The notes: generated by a model from the letters alone, not told the origin. A stretch of DNA of 64,000 nucleotides from Achatina immaculata (GCA_009760885.1 CM019704.1:13871803-13935802); one strand, 5' to 3'. Numbered from the stretch's first letter, positions 11,402-21,632 are shown. Numbers and translations are program-made.

Positions 11402-11640
11402 TGGCGGCCTGGCTGACTGAGTGATTAAAATTCGATATACTAACCCGGTGGCACTGGGTTCAAGTCCCAGCAGTGGGGAGTTTTCTGGTACCACCACATC
11501 AGAAAGGCCCAGGGGTTCACCCAGCCTCTAAAAGTGGGTACCAGAGAAATCCGGAAAGGTAAGTGCGGCCTGGCGTGATACTGACCAAGGTTCTGCAAAT
11601 AGGGCCCTAACACCGTATTCCCAGTATGCCTTAATTGCAT
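11402..11640 (+). mobile_element. tRNA-derived SINE
   Basis: The head has an internal Pol III promoter layout: box A-like TGGCTGACTGAGTG at about 11409 and box B GGGTTCAAGTCCC at about 11456, 47 bp downstream. The match to a functional tRNA is incomplete. The body has CACCCAGCC, then about 12 bp later GGGTACCAG, an arrangement shared with the SINE at 63513-63794 (CACCCAGCC … TTGGTACCTG). Target duplications were not resolved. Confidence 0.7.
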
Positions 11641-11644
11641 AGAA

Positions 11645-12239
11645 ACGGGAATTTTACCTTTTTTTTATCAGCAAAATATGGTGGTCATAATTATTAGTAA
11701 CATAAAATGTTCCACTGCTGTGGATGTTGATCGGTAGGATTAGAGTTAACTTTCCGATCTCATGAAATGAAATCGCTGTTGGGATATCATTCCTGATATC
11801 ATATTGACCAGATTCTGGGTAGCAACCGGGTTCATCGACTTGCAGGTAGCATAGACTTAAGGTCTCTGACCTTGGCATTAGTTTCCGTTTTCTGAAGATC
11901 GTTTATTCCTCTCTGAAACTGATTTCCCCCCCCCCCCCTCGTTTTCATTTTACCCGTAATTAATCTTCTCTCCTCGCTCTAAATTATAGATCACGTTCTC
12001 TGTTTGAAATATAGATCATGTGAAACAGAGAATTCAGTGCTTTGAGAACACTCATCAGATTTGTGCAGTCAGTATTAGGAGAAAGCTAAAACAATCACGT
12101 AGAGCAAGTGCATCGTTGCTGTTATCTGACGAAGGCGAAAGCTGAAATATTATGTTGGCAGACTCTTACGTTTTATTTTAGTAGTGAGCTATATTAGGTG
12201 TAGTTTTTTTGTAGTCATTTTGTGAGAAGCATCCACCGG
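11645..12239. other. No gene seen
   Basis: Single-copy-looking sequence with a C run at about 11927-11938. No domain-bearing frame. Confidence 0.5.
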
Positions 12240-12745
12240 TCATTCATTCATTCATTCATTTGCATGTCCCTTGCGGAACTTTGCCTCCCAAACAGCACTC
12301 CTGTAGGCCTCTCGGTTGTGAGCAAGATGGCCTGCTGCTGTTGCATCCATTTCCAGATCGTCAACGATGTCTTGCAGCCATCTTCGTCTTGGTCTTCCTC
12401 TTTTTCTTTTTCCCATTATGTATCCTTCCAATACGGTCTTCTCTAAATTATCATGACGTTTAATGTGTCCAAAATATTTCAGTTTTCTCTCTTTAATCCT
12501 CTTCACTAGCCAGCCTTCTTCAATATTAAGCTCTTGTAGTATAGATATATTTGTTCTTTTTTGTGTCCACGATATTTGGAGAACTCTTCTGTAGCATTTA
12601 CATTCAAAGGCATTTATGTGTTTCTCAGCTGTTTTGTTAAGTGTCCAAGTCTCACGGGCATATGTTGCGATGGGAAAGATGCATGCCCTTAAAAATCTTA
12701 TTTTTGTGGTTCTGTCTGCTCCTCTTCACAGATTCTTTATTTGTT
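12240..12745 (-). pseudogene. RTE-like LINE (family 2), 3' end
   Basis: On the minus strand the frame reads FPIATYARETWTLNKTAEKH, then a CYRRVLQISWTQKRTN block. The terminal 84 residues carry KERKLKYFGHIKRHDNLEKT and KRKRGRPRRRWLQDIVDDL. This is the typical C-terminus of RTE-clade (BovB-like) reverse transcriptase ORFs, downstream of the catalytic domain. The 3' end on this strand is followed by (AATG)n, seen as CATT repeats at 12240-12260 on the plus strand. Related copies are at 21128-21202 and 55040-55710. The reverse transcriptase core and endonuclease are missing. Confidence 0.88.
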
Positions 12746-12749
12746 CACC

Positions 12750-13160
12750 GGTACTGAGCTTAAAACGAAGGTCCATTTCAGATTTGCAGTATTAAAACAG
12801 CACTTTCCGTATAAAGCTTCCAGTGCAGTCCGAATAAAGGCAGTTAGATTTAGATACCTAAAACCTAACTAGAAAAATATAATGTTTACCCTTCTCTATA
12901 ATTTTTCTATAACGGCAATCAGATTTACAATATTAGATTCACCATGAACGCTGTCAGATTTACCTTTACTTGGAATGTCCTGAGAGTCTTTAGGATTTGG
13001 CGTTTTTACTAATACAACCGTAGTTTGAGGAAGCTGTTATCACAGTTTAGTTGTTCAGTAGTAGCAGAGGAAAGGGCTTAGGAAAAAAAAACCTTCTCTA
13101 GTTCTAGTAAGATGGAAGAGGTGAAGACACTGTCTGATCAGACGTGCTAGTGTCACATGG
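12750..13160. other. No gene seen
   Basis: AT-rich, no coding features. Confidence 0.5.
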
Positions 13161-13164
13161 CTGG

Positions 13165-13428
13165 AGAACCACAGCTGACCAAGACCCTGTCCCACTTCTC
13201 TGTTGGTACCTACAGTAACAAGCCTAGCCTAGCTAACGGGAACAGGTATAACCTTAGTCCCCATGATCGTGGGGTCTGTTAAAGAGGTATGACACAATCC
13301 ACTGCTTTTAGCTTAACCCAGAGTCTGAAAAAAAATAGCCGTTGTAACCTACCCCCAATCCGATACCATGCAGTGCCTCAAGAACTTCCCTGCATGGGCT
13401 GAAAAGAACACCAGTTCGCAACTCCAGT
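13165..13428 (+). repeat. Dispersed ~260-bp repeat, copy 2
   Basis: Shares CAGCTGACCAAGACCCTGTC, GTCCCCATGATCGTGGGGTC, GAGTCTGAAAAA and GTTCGCAACTCCAG with the copy at 10480-10742, with many substitutions. The preceding GTGCTAGTGTCA resembles the block that is tandemly triplicated before the 54-kb copy. Confidence 0.75.
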
Positions 13429-13437
13429 ATTTTAGAA

Positions 13438-13453
13438 GTAGTGGTGATAGTAA

Positions 13454-13488
<35 letters not shown>

Positions 13489-13540
13489 CTTGTTGTTGTA
13501 GTAGTAGTTATAGTAATAGTAGTAGTAGTAGTAATAGTAA

Positions 13541-13591
<51 letters not shown>

Positions 13592-13594
13592 AGG
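13438..13594. repeat. (TAG)n microsatellite
   Basis: Interrupted TAG repeat of about 155 bp. The minus frame crossing it is a poly-Thr artefact (155 residues, 13308-13775), not a gene. Confidence 0.95.
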
Positions 13595-13599
13595 TAAGA

Positions 13600-14615
13600 T
13601 GGAACTTCCTCTGTGTATAAATATCCATTAAACAGCGAAGGATTGAGTTCTTTACACGCTGTTTAAAGAAAAGAGAATTTAAACTTGACAGATAAAAAGA
13701 GTAAAGACTAGACACAATAGGAACCTTTTTATGCTCAAGTTCAGGTGTTTGATCTAGGAGAAAGTCTGAAGACATGGGATTAACTAAAAAACGAGGACTC
13801 CGAATGATAGCGTATTAGCCTGGCATTAATTAAGTCAGAGAAAATACAAAATTTAACGAAACGGCGCGAAGTTCAAAACAAAGCACATTTTTTTTTTTAA
13901 AGCGGTGGGGGCGTTTCTTTGTGGGTTACCTGGAGTGTAAAATGGATATTAAAATAATTTAGTGAATTATTCATAAAGCTGAAACCACTCGATATAACAT
14001 TCCGTGTTATATACAGTATAAATAAATTTATTTGAAAAGTGGCAGACTTATAAAAGTTGTAATTTTGCGTGCTACGCTTTCTCTTTTATTCACCATTAGT
14101 GAACTCGGAAGCAGTCCCGTAGAACTGATATTCATTTTTATGTGAACATAGTTTTGTTAACGCACGTGTGCCCGCAGTATATTCTCTATGTGCAAGAAAA
14201 TTGTTCTCTCAATGTTTTTTTTTTCATAGGTAATTTGTCAAAACCAAATGTGTCAAGTAGCCACCGAATCTGTAACTGAGTGCCTTGAAGTGAGATGATA
14301 TATATCATTATGGCTGTCAAGCTTGTACGCTTCCTTCACATGTAAGGTTTCATAGTACATGAATCGCAGAATTAGTAGCCCCCAACTCTGTGATAAATAC
14401 TGCATCCAAACACGTCATCTTACGGATCGGCCTCACTGAAACTTTATGATCAGATGAAATACCTTGCCGGGTGCTCAAGAAGACTAGTCGATAGTATCCC
14501 AGAGTGCCCAACCTTTACAGACCTATGCAGCTAGACAGGGCTCGAACCTCTGGCGGAAGCTGTGGGGTTGCCAGGAGGACCTGGAGAAGACTGTGGACTT
14601 CATTCTGGCGAGTCA
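13600..14615. other. No gene seen
   Basis: AT-rich sequence without recognisable coding or repeats. Confidence 0.5.
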
Positions 14616-14619
14616 GTTA

Positions 14620-14800
14620 CAGCGGCTAATTTTGTCGACCGGGAGTGAAGCTAAAGAGGCAGGGAAAATTGCAATGCTTCTTTAGCAGGCTCTACCGCCA
14701 TGGGGACAATAGCCTGCCCGATAGCCAGGTTGAGCATGTTAATGGAAGCACCAGCGAAGAGGCTGGAAGACCATCCTTGGTTTGCCAACCCTGACCCTAG
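14620..14800 (-). repeat. Dispersed ~260-bp repeat, copy 3 (inverted, diverged)
   Basis: The segment ATTGCAATGCTTCTTTAGCA followed by GGCTCTACCGCCATGGGGAC is the complement of the central block of the family (CCCATGGTGGTGGAGTCTGC then TAAAGAAGCATTGCA). The outer parts are diverged. Confidence 0.65.
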
Positions 14801-14809
14801 CATTCAGCT

Positions 14810-15850
14810 GAATCCTTGATGGCTATTTCACACTGTTCTAGCTCACAGCATCGACAGCATGCTATGCCTGTAATAATGTACCTATAATAAAACATACCAT
14901 AAACATACCACAGATTTAGAAATCGCCGACTCCATTTTTAATTATTTAAACTGCTACAATTCCCACTATGACTGGGAAGTTTAGGTGCGAGCAAATAAAA
15001 TGCTTGTCTCGCAAATGGAACATGAAAGACGCACTCATGTGCTCACCAGTTATAAATGTTTTGCGACAAATTTGGTTTACTCATCGTGTTGCCTTTTACT
15101 GATCTCCTGAGACTCCTGTGTCGCCCAGGAGCAACATTTTAAGTTCACTGGTGTAAGACGGTAAGAAATATACTTGCACTGGATGATATGAGTAACGGTG
15201 CGTTTAAGAAATCATAAGTTTATATTTTGTAATGAACGTGGACATTAACATGCAGACGTGTATATGTGTATCTGCAGATTCATGCATGAAAATTAGAGTC
15301 TGCGTTAATGCTACAGTTATTACAAAGTTTGCACATGTTACTGGCCCAAGGGGAATAGCATATTTGAAAATGGAATACAGACCGACAACAACGGAGATTT
15401 TAATTTGAGGAATGACAAAAGGTAAGCCTTAGGCTATCAGAGAAACAAGTTAAAATGCTTTCAAAAAAGGATTGCAACAATTAAAACTAATTGAGATTGT
15501 AGTTACGTTCTTCGGAATGTCATAATGAGGCAGAAGTTAAAGAACCTGGCAATCAGCTGGAAAACTAAGCTGGGAAAAAGAAAGAGATGGAGACAGAGAA
15601 TAACATCTCTTAACCGGCTGATCAAGTAGCATTGGAAAAGAAAGAAAACTGAACTGCAAAAAAAAAAAAAGAGCTGGGATATTTGATCGTCAACGCCTTT
15701 CAGCAGAGAAAAAAATGTATTTAATAACAATTCATACAAACAATAATGATAATGAATAAAAAAAGTAGGAATAGACTTACTTATGAGAGCAAAATACAGT
15801 GCTGTGACATTTCAGCGTTCGTCAGATCAATCATTTAACAAATAACAAAT
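14810..15850. other. No gene seen
   Basis: AT-rich sequence with an A run at 15660. Nothing recognisable. Confidence 0.5.
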
Positions 15851-15855
15851 GTGAT

Positions 15856-16010
15856 TGATGAAAAGAAGAAAACTGACAAACTATCAGATAAGACTGATGA
15901 AAAGAAGAAAACTGACAAACTATCAGATGAGACTGATGAAAAGAAGAAAACTGACAAACTATCAGATGAGACTGATGAAAAGAAGAAAACTGATAAACTA
16001 TCAGATAATT
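15856..16010. repeat. 39-bp tandem repeat, four copies
   Basis: Near-identical units of GATGAAAAGAAGAAAACTGA plus CAAACTATCAGATGAGACT. The unit is a multiple of three, so both strands stay open (plus reads LMKRRKLTNYQMR per unit). I regard this as a repeat artefact, not a gene. Confidence 0.9.
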
Positions 16011-16014
16011 AGAC

Positions 16015-16655
16015 AAACTTGTTGGAGTGCACAATAAAATCATCTGGCTGTTTCTGCACTGTTTTTTTTTTTTAAATCCAGGGCATGCGGATATGGTTGC
16101 GTCTTTTTTCAATTAAATAAGATTAATGTCAAGTTTTGGATGACGAAGTGTAGTTTTCGTCCCACAGATAATTACTGCGAGTATTAACATGCAGTTTGCC
16201 ATTTTACACATTTAATGGTCATGACGAGAGTATTTACAGAGTGAAACAAAGAAACCCCTTAATGTGGCAGACGTGAGTGCATGAAAATAGTAAAAGTAGA
16301 GGCAACGAAACAAACACACGATCTACTGTGGCAGACAAACACTACAAATGGATAGGTTAGTGTCACAGCAAACAGACTAGTTATACTGTGCAATGTTTGG
16401 CAAATACAGACAACAAGATAAACAGGATAAACTGAGCAAATGCAGCTGACAACATAGAGCCTTTCAAACGTACGAGCCACACAAAACAACCCAAAAAATG
16501 ACAAAGAACTTTTCTAAATATTTGTCATCATTTATTTCCTTCGAAGCACCTTTCGTCCTCATTGAAAACAAAATAAGGGAAGAAATCAATATACAGCATG
16601 TGACAGCAGCTCACAAATGTGTTCGAATGACACCAAAAACCGATGACGTCATTTC
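16015..16655. other. No gene; 3' flank of the neuropeptide gene
   Basis: No coding features. The right part (16644-16651) contains the palindrome TGACGTCA, the consensus cAMP response element. It sits 3' of the minus-strand neuropeptide gene, so a regulatory role is unproven. Confidence 0.45.
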
Positions 16656-16659
16656 AATA

Positions 16660-16665
16660 TTTATT
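16660..16665 (-). terminator. Candidate polyadenylation signal (AATAAA)
   Basis: TTTATT on the plus strand reads AATAAA on the minus strand, about 255 nt past the stop codon of the neuropeptide precursor. Another AATAAA on the same strand lies near 16530. Either could end the transcript; the choice is inference. Confidence 0.4.
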
Positions 16666-16919
16666 ATGAACTGATTAAATATCAATAAAATGTCGAAATA
16701 CGAAAATGTAACAAAAGTAATTAGGCGTTGCTTCGTCTAGAAACGAAAGCTTAGAGAGCTAAAACAAGAGGAAATAAAGGGAAATTGGTAATTCGGTTGC
16801 TCGAAGTGGCAGCAAAACTGGACAAAAGGTAACTTCCAAATTTTGAAAACACTTCCAGCATAATACTCGTCTTGAAGGTGTCCTGAAATGGCAACTTCTT
16901 GTAGCTTGGACGAGTTTAA

Positions 16920-18248
16920 TCACCTTTTGCCAATAAACTCTCGAATTCTCTTTACCGTATTACTTCTATCCAGATCTGAAACATAATCTCTCTTTCCTAC
17001 AAAGTCTCTCAACCTTTTCTTGGCGTAGACCGTGTCCTCGAAGTCGTTTTCGGGTAGAAGTCTTTTCCCGACAAACTCCCGCGGTCTTTTATATTGTACA
17101 AAGCCTTCAGCACCCCATCTTTTTCCGACGAAATCTCTCACCCTCTTCTCTTCTTCAAATCCACCCTCGTCTTCATTAGAGAACACAGTTCTTTTCCCTA
17201 TGAATTCCCTTGGACGTTTATCCGCTCTTTTTCCGATGAATTCACGAATTCTTTTGTCCTCTCTGAGCATGTCGGCACCGTCCCTTTTCCCGACGAATTC
17301 CCGAATGCGCTTGTCTTCACTGAAAATATCCGAACCATCACGTTTGCCCACGAAATCTCTTATGCGTTTCTGAATATTCTCGTAGGGCCTTCTCCCAGAA
17401 TTTGATGTTCTTTTTCCTATAAAATCTCGAAGTCTTTTCTCAATATCATTCTGTAGCTCTACTGCTTCCTGCTTGTCAGTGGATCCTGTTGGCCTGTTGT
17501 TAATACGGCTGCTATGGCGATTTTTTTCATCTAACAGATCCTGCACGCTATATAACAATATTAAGCTGTCAGCGTCATCCGTATTGCCTCTCTTTCCTAC
17601 AAAATCGCGCAGTCTTTTCTCTGTTGCAACGTTTTCTTCCAAAAAATCACCGGCTTTCCCTCCGAAATCGCTCACACGTTTACCCACAAACTCTCTCAGT
17701 CGCTTCTCCTTGTCGTCTCCCCTCTTTCCGACAAAATCCCTCAATCTCTTGTCGTAAGAACTCCAAGAATCAAGATCCCAGTTATCAGATCTTTTCCCCA
17801 CAAAATCTCTCAGCCTTTTCTGCTCTGGATGGTTCTCGAATATGTCTGAATCTTCCTCATTGTTTTCTTTATTGTCGACATCATAAGGGTAAAAATGTTC
17901 TGATGGATAGTCCATGAAGAGAGTAATATCAAGAGGCATTACTTTATCTTCATCATAAAACCGTTTCCCAACAAAGTCCCGCACTCGTTTCTCCTCGTTG
18001 AAATCTTCGTCAGTCTCACTCGAGTCTCTTTTACTCCTAAGATTTGAAAAACCATATTTAACGGAATGAGATGTGTTTTGTTTCATTTCTGTGTGTTTAT
18101 GATTGTCATCTTTTTTAGTGCTTCTCGGATCTGGAAACATAGTTTTTGGCAGAAGTGAATGCGAAGTGTTCACTGCTTGGGTAGAGAGGCAAATCAAAAC
18201 GTGGCCGAAAATGATAAATGAAAACAGAGATGTTGGTAGCTGCAGCAT
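16920..18248 (-). CDS. PXFVamide-type neuropeptide precursor
   Basis: A complete 442-residue single-exon prepropeptide. Residues 1-25 form a signal peptide (hydrophobic core about 8-21; likely cut after STQA, small residues at -1 and -3). After an acidic, Ser/Asn-rich propeptide come 14 copies of [LIVP]R[DE]F[VI] followed by Gly-Lys-Arg and preceded by Lys-Arg. They begin at residues 89, 146, 169, 184, 213, 273, 296, 315, 334, 346, 370, 389, 413 and 435: LRDFV four times, VRDFV and IREFI twice each, and LREFV, LRDFI, IRDFV, IREFV, PREFI and PREFV once each. The Gly supplies the C-terminal amide and the Lys-Arg pairs are prohormone convertase sites. A degenerate VSDFGGKA at 192-199 has lost its cleavage site. 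Spacers are acidic. The stop follows the last GKR directly. The start has A at -3. The family is known from Aplysia PRQFVamide and Mytilus LRNFVamide; membership is inferred from motif and precursor design. Confidence 0.93.
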   Translation of the reverse strand: MLQLPTSLFSFIIFGHVLICLSTQAVNTSHSLLPKTMFPDPRSTKKDDNHKHTEMKQNTSHSVKYGFSNLRSKRDSSETDEDFNEEKRVRDFVGKRFYDEDKVMPLDITLFMDYPSEHFYPYDVDNKENNEEDSDIFENHPEQKRLRDFVGKRSDNWDLDSWSSYDKRLRDFVGKRGDDKEKRLREFVGKRVSDFGGKAGDFLEENVATEKRLRDFVGKRGNTDDADSLILLYSVQDLLDEKNRHSSRINNRPTGSTDKQEAVELQNDIEKRLRDFIGKRTSNSGRRPYENIQKRIRDFVGKRDGSDIFSEDKRIREFVGKRDGADMLREDKRIREFIGKRADKRPREFIGKRTVFSNEDEGGFEEEKRVRDFVGKRWGAEGFVQYKRPREFVGKRLLPENDFEDTVYAKKRLRDFVGKRDYVSDLDRSNTVKRIREFIGKR

Positions 18249-18259
18249 TGTGATGAGTT

Positions 18260-18785
18260 GTGCCTTTTGCTACGGAGGAAGCGCTAGGTTTATTGTTGGC
18301 AATACAGCGGAAAGCTTGTAGTGTATATCTCGCTTTTACGACAACGCAGACAATACGCTCATAGATCACGTGAAGAATCTGCTACTGAGTGAATACTGTC
18401 CCGGATGGCATCGCTGAAAGTTGTTCAAGTCAGAGGATTACACTGGTCAGGGCGCTAGAATGGACACCGGAAACCTGTGCGGCCGATGAAATGGCGTTGG
18501 TTAATGATTTCTTTACACTGACAGCTCATCAATGAGTTTTTGGATTTATCATCTGTGCCGAGTTTCACTAATCTCTAAGACGCGAGATCTTTGAGGATGA
18601 AAGTCTTGGGCCCTTTTCTGCAAAATTCCCAGGGATTCTAAAATCTGGAACGACAAGAAAAAAATAATTTATGATTACAAGAAAAAGTAGAAAACTAATT
18701 TACTAACTTTAATTGAAATTTTCGTGCACTTTAAATTTATTTTTAAAATTATACGTATTATTTGTACGTATTTACTTTTAACTAT
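18260..18785. other. Upstream flank of the neuropeptide gene
   Basis: Should hold the 5' UTR and perhaps a promoter or a 5' non-coding exon junction on the minus strand. I could not identify a convincing TATA box, initiator or splice acceptor. No other coding is seen. Confidence 0.4.
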
Positions 18786-18789
18786 AAAC

Positions 18790-19010
18790 AAACACTGGAC
18801 AGACAGAGAAACAAACGAAGAGGTCCTCAAAGAAGCTTCAAAGCAAGGAAAACTAGTTAAAATGATAAGAAAAAAAAAAGACAACCAAAATTTCTTGAAC
18901 ATGTCATGAGAAGGCACAATGTGAAGAAACTAGTAATGGGTGGAAATTTCAAAGGAATAGGAAGAGACGAGAGTCAAAAGATAAATATCTTAGTGGACTG
19001 ACCAAGTCAA
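18790..19010 (+). pseudogene. RTE-like LINE fragment (family 3), plus orientation
   Basis: Reads WTDRETNEEVLKEASKQGKL, corresponding to WANKKTNEEVLREAGVKRQI in the minus-strand copy next door, then a decayed FLNMS/EGTM stretch equivalent to FVGHFLRRG. It is a short C-terminal piece with a stop and frameshifts. It meets the minus-strand copy tail-to-tail at about 19010-19018. Confidence 0.75.
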
Positions 19011-19017
19011 TCAATCA

Positions 19018-19560
19018 AGTGCCGTGCCACGTGGCGTAGGCGATCATTTCTCTCCACAATTTCCTGTCTTTTGAGTTGATTATGAGATCCGCCGGAGACT
19101 TTCTTCCTAGCCACACAGTAGCTTCTGTCTCTGTCTTCCTGTCTCTTCTTCCCTCAGTTTTTCCAGTTGCCACAATATGTTTCAATTTTCCTCTTCTCAG
19201 AAAATGTCCTACAAATCTCGCTTGTCCGCCTCTGATCTTTGCTATAATTTGCCTTTTAACTCCAGCCTCTCTTAAGACTTCTTCGTTGGTCTTTTTATTT
19301 GCCCATGGTACTTTCAACATCCTTCTTATGAACCACATTTCCATGGCCTCCATTTCTCGCTGTACTCTCTTATTCATGGACTATGCTTCACATCCATAAA
19401 ACAAAATTGGCTCGATGTAACATTTAAGTACTCGGAATCTTGTTTCCATTGCCATGGATCTGTTGCACAAGATGTGTCCCATTTTCTGGAATGCTGACTT
19501 AGCCTGAGCACGTCTGCTTTTTATTTCGTTGTGACATTTCCCATCAGCTGTTATAAGTGG
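19018..19560 (-). pseudogene. RTE-like LINE fragment (family 3), minus orientation
   Basis: The minus-strand frame includes CHNEIKSRRAQAKSAFQKMG, then CYIEPILFYGCEA and a stop. A 120-residue open piece follows, with MEMWFIRRMLKVPWANKKTN, ARFVGHFLRRGKLKHI, a degenerate basic segment and DRKLWREMIAYATWHGT at the end. This is the region C-terminal to the reverse transcriptase of RTE-clade ORFs. It aligns with the longer copy at 39370-40375. Inactive: the catalytic part is absent and the frame is interrupted. Confidence 0.88.
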
Positions 19561-19564
19561 CAGG

Positions 19565-20960
19565 AAAAAAAAAGAAAAGCATCTGAACTAATCGGAAACA
19601 CTAATGACCGCACAAGATGGAGAAGCGTGATCGTCGACGCTATCCGGAACTGCACATATTCATAATAATAATAAACACATAACGGAATAATAAAACTTTA
19701 AACAAATAAACGAATTGACGAAACTACATATAAAAACAAAGGAATTAACAAAACTACGCATAAACAAACGAATAAACTGACAAAATCAAATATATGTAAG
19801 AAACAAAAAACAATTAACAAAGCTTCTTTCAAAACACAGCCTACACTAAACACTGCTGGCCCATAGAAGATAACAACGTCTAAAAATATGTAATCTTCCC
19901 AACTCCCACGGCAGTATCACACACACGCGCATGCACTTGTATATATAAATGACAACAACAAAGGCGAACCACTCGAGAAACTTTCGTGTGAACACACAAA
20001 ACGACAATACGAAACTTGCGTAAGCGCTCGCTTGCAACAACGCACACAAACACCCACATTATCAAACTGATTCTCATTATTGACTCTTTCACTTTTGACA
20101 TTTGTCCTTCATACTGTTTGCATTCTTCCATTGCTGTAGCGATATTTCAACAACTGAAGAGCAACAGATGGAACTATTTTCAATATACATATTTCTGCGC
20201 ACATACAACTTTAAATAGAATTACAAGAAAGGAAACTATTTGACCACTTTGGGGTCATAATTTACACTGTAGATCAGACACGTACGAGTAGTATTGGAGA
20301 AAAGATGGAGAGAGATCGTTTTCATGCATGACGATTAGCGAAAATAAGAGAATATTTTTGTTTTTAAATATAGCTGGGAATAAATTGATGGAGCACGCAA
20401 AACAAGCTGTAGTGTAAAGATAAAACGTGCTATCTTGTAGCAATGCTCCTATTATCGGCTTGTTAGATGAATGTATTCATTTCTGAATCAGTATAAATGT
20501 ATCTCCTTACATGCGCTAAAATATAGTCAAAAGAATTACAATCCTCATTTTGTCTACACAGATCACATACAAACATAATTGCCATTTGCTTTCGTTTCAC
20601 TCAAATCACATTACAGAAAATGCTAACATCAAATGAACACAGAAACAAAGAGTAAAAGAAAAGAAGATTAACGAGGTTTAGACGGACGCAGCTGGTATAA
20701 GGCCTTGACTTGACCGATGTCTTTATCACTCTTTTTGTGACTGTCCTAGAAACAAGCTTAAGTACAGTCAGCAGAGGCTGGAAAACAAAGTTTGGCCAGG
20801 CCAACTTACACAACTGTCTTAGCGACAGTCTAAGTAAGACCATAGCCTGTCCTAGCAAGAAAAGGAGTCAGGGATTCCAGGGCAGAAAGTGCATCGCGAC
20901 ATCCAGTGTAGCCCTCAATATCGCAAATGAAATGACAGTTACTGCAGTCTCTAAACAATG
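19565..20960. other. No supported gene
   Basis: AT-rich sequence. A 94-residue plus frame at 20710-20994 has no domain I recognise, and other frames are short. No RNA gene or repeat seen until the 22-bp triplet. Confidence 0.5.
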
Positions 20961-20964
20961 TACT

Positions 20965-21027
20965 CAGTCTAAGTTCAACCAGCCACCAGTCTAAGTTCAA
21001 CCAGCCACCAGTCTAAGTTTAACCAGG
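20965..21027. repeat. 22-bp tandem repeat, three copies
   Basis: CAGTCTAAGTTCAACCAGCC plus AC repeats at 20965, 20987 and 21009, the last with one substitution. Confidence 0.9.
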
Positions 21028-21127
21028 CAGAAGCAGTGCCGAATCTCTTTGTCTCAAAAGGGTCCACCCTAAGCTATTGGAGGCTCTCCCAGCGAAGCCA
21101 TATATATATACATATATATATATATAT

Positions 21128-21201
21128 CAGGCAGGCAGTCATTTGCGTGTCGCTTGCGGAACTTTGCCTCCCTAACAGCTCTTCTGTAGGCCTCTCGATA
21201 A

Positions 21202-21202
<1 letters not shown>
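21128..21202 (-). pseudogene. RTE-like LINE (family 2), 3' tip, with TA tracts on both sides
   Basis: The segment TGCGTGTCGCTTGCGGAACT with TTGCCTCCCTAACAGC and TCTGTAGGCCTCTCG is nearly identical to 12262-12315. On the minus strand it encodes REAYRRAVREAKFRKRHAND. Only the last ~25 codons survive. TA repeats lie at 21101-21127 and 21203-21239, so the fragment sits inside a TA-rich locus or brought a simple-repeat tail. Confidence 0.85.

Positions 21203-21239
<37 letters not shown>
21203..21239. repeat. (TA)n microsatellite
   Basis: Uninterrupted TA run of about 37 bp after the LINE tip. Confidence 0.95.
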
Positions 21240-21243
<4 letters not shown>

Positions 21244-21485
21244 GTTGGCTCAGCAGATCTATGTGTCTGTGAGGAAGAGCTACAGACACGACAAGATATC
21301 GCTCCAGAGATGCCAGCTACACAACCCATTGGGGCAAAGAACCTGTACCAGACCCCCTACAATGAGAAGCCCTACAGCGATGCGGAATACGGAAGACAAA
21401 CCGCCCGAATTTGTGTGAGAGATGGAGATTCCGAACGATGATGAAATTTTGTGACGGCAGTAGAGTTACTAGTCAGAAAATGCAG

Positions 21486-21632
21486 CAACAGCAACACACC
21501 CGTGAGCAACAGCAACACACCAGTGAGCAACAGCAACACACCCGTGAGCAACAGCAACACACCCGTGAGCAACAGCAACACACCCGTGAGCAACAGCAAC
21601 ACACCCGTGAGCAACAGCAACACACCCGTGAG
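21486..21632. repeat. 21-bp tandem repeat, seven copies
   Basis: Units of CAACAGCAACACACCCGTGA plus G; one copy has CAGTGAG instead of CCGTGAG. Being 21 bp, it stays open in several frames: plus gives a QQQHTRE heptapeptide in a 103-residue frame (21411-21722), minus gives LLLLTGV or CCCCSRV. Without supporting domains I treat it as a minisatellite; a Gln-rich exon cannot be excluded. Confidence 0.9.

Noticed and set aside
11402..11480. Functional tRNA gene
   Set aside because: Boxes A and B are present but the cloverleaf stems do not close convincingly and a SINE body follows.
13308..13775. 155-residue minus-strand open frame
   Set aside because: Its core is a poly-Thr/Ile run created by the TAG microsatellite; flanks have no domain.
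17032..17917. Plus-strand frames opposite the neuropeptide precursor
   Set aside because: Antisense shadows of the repetitive coding sequence; the minus frame has the signal peptide and processing sites.
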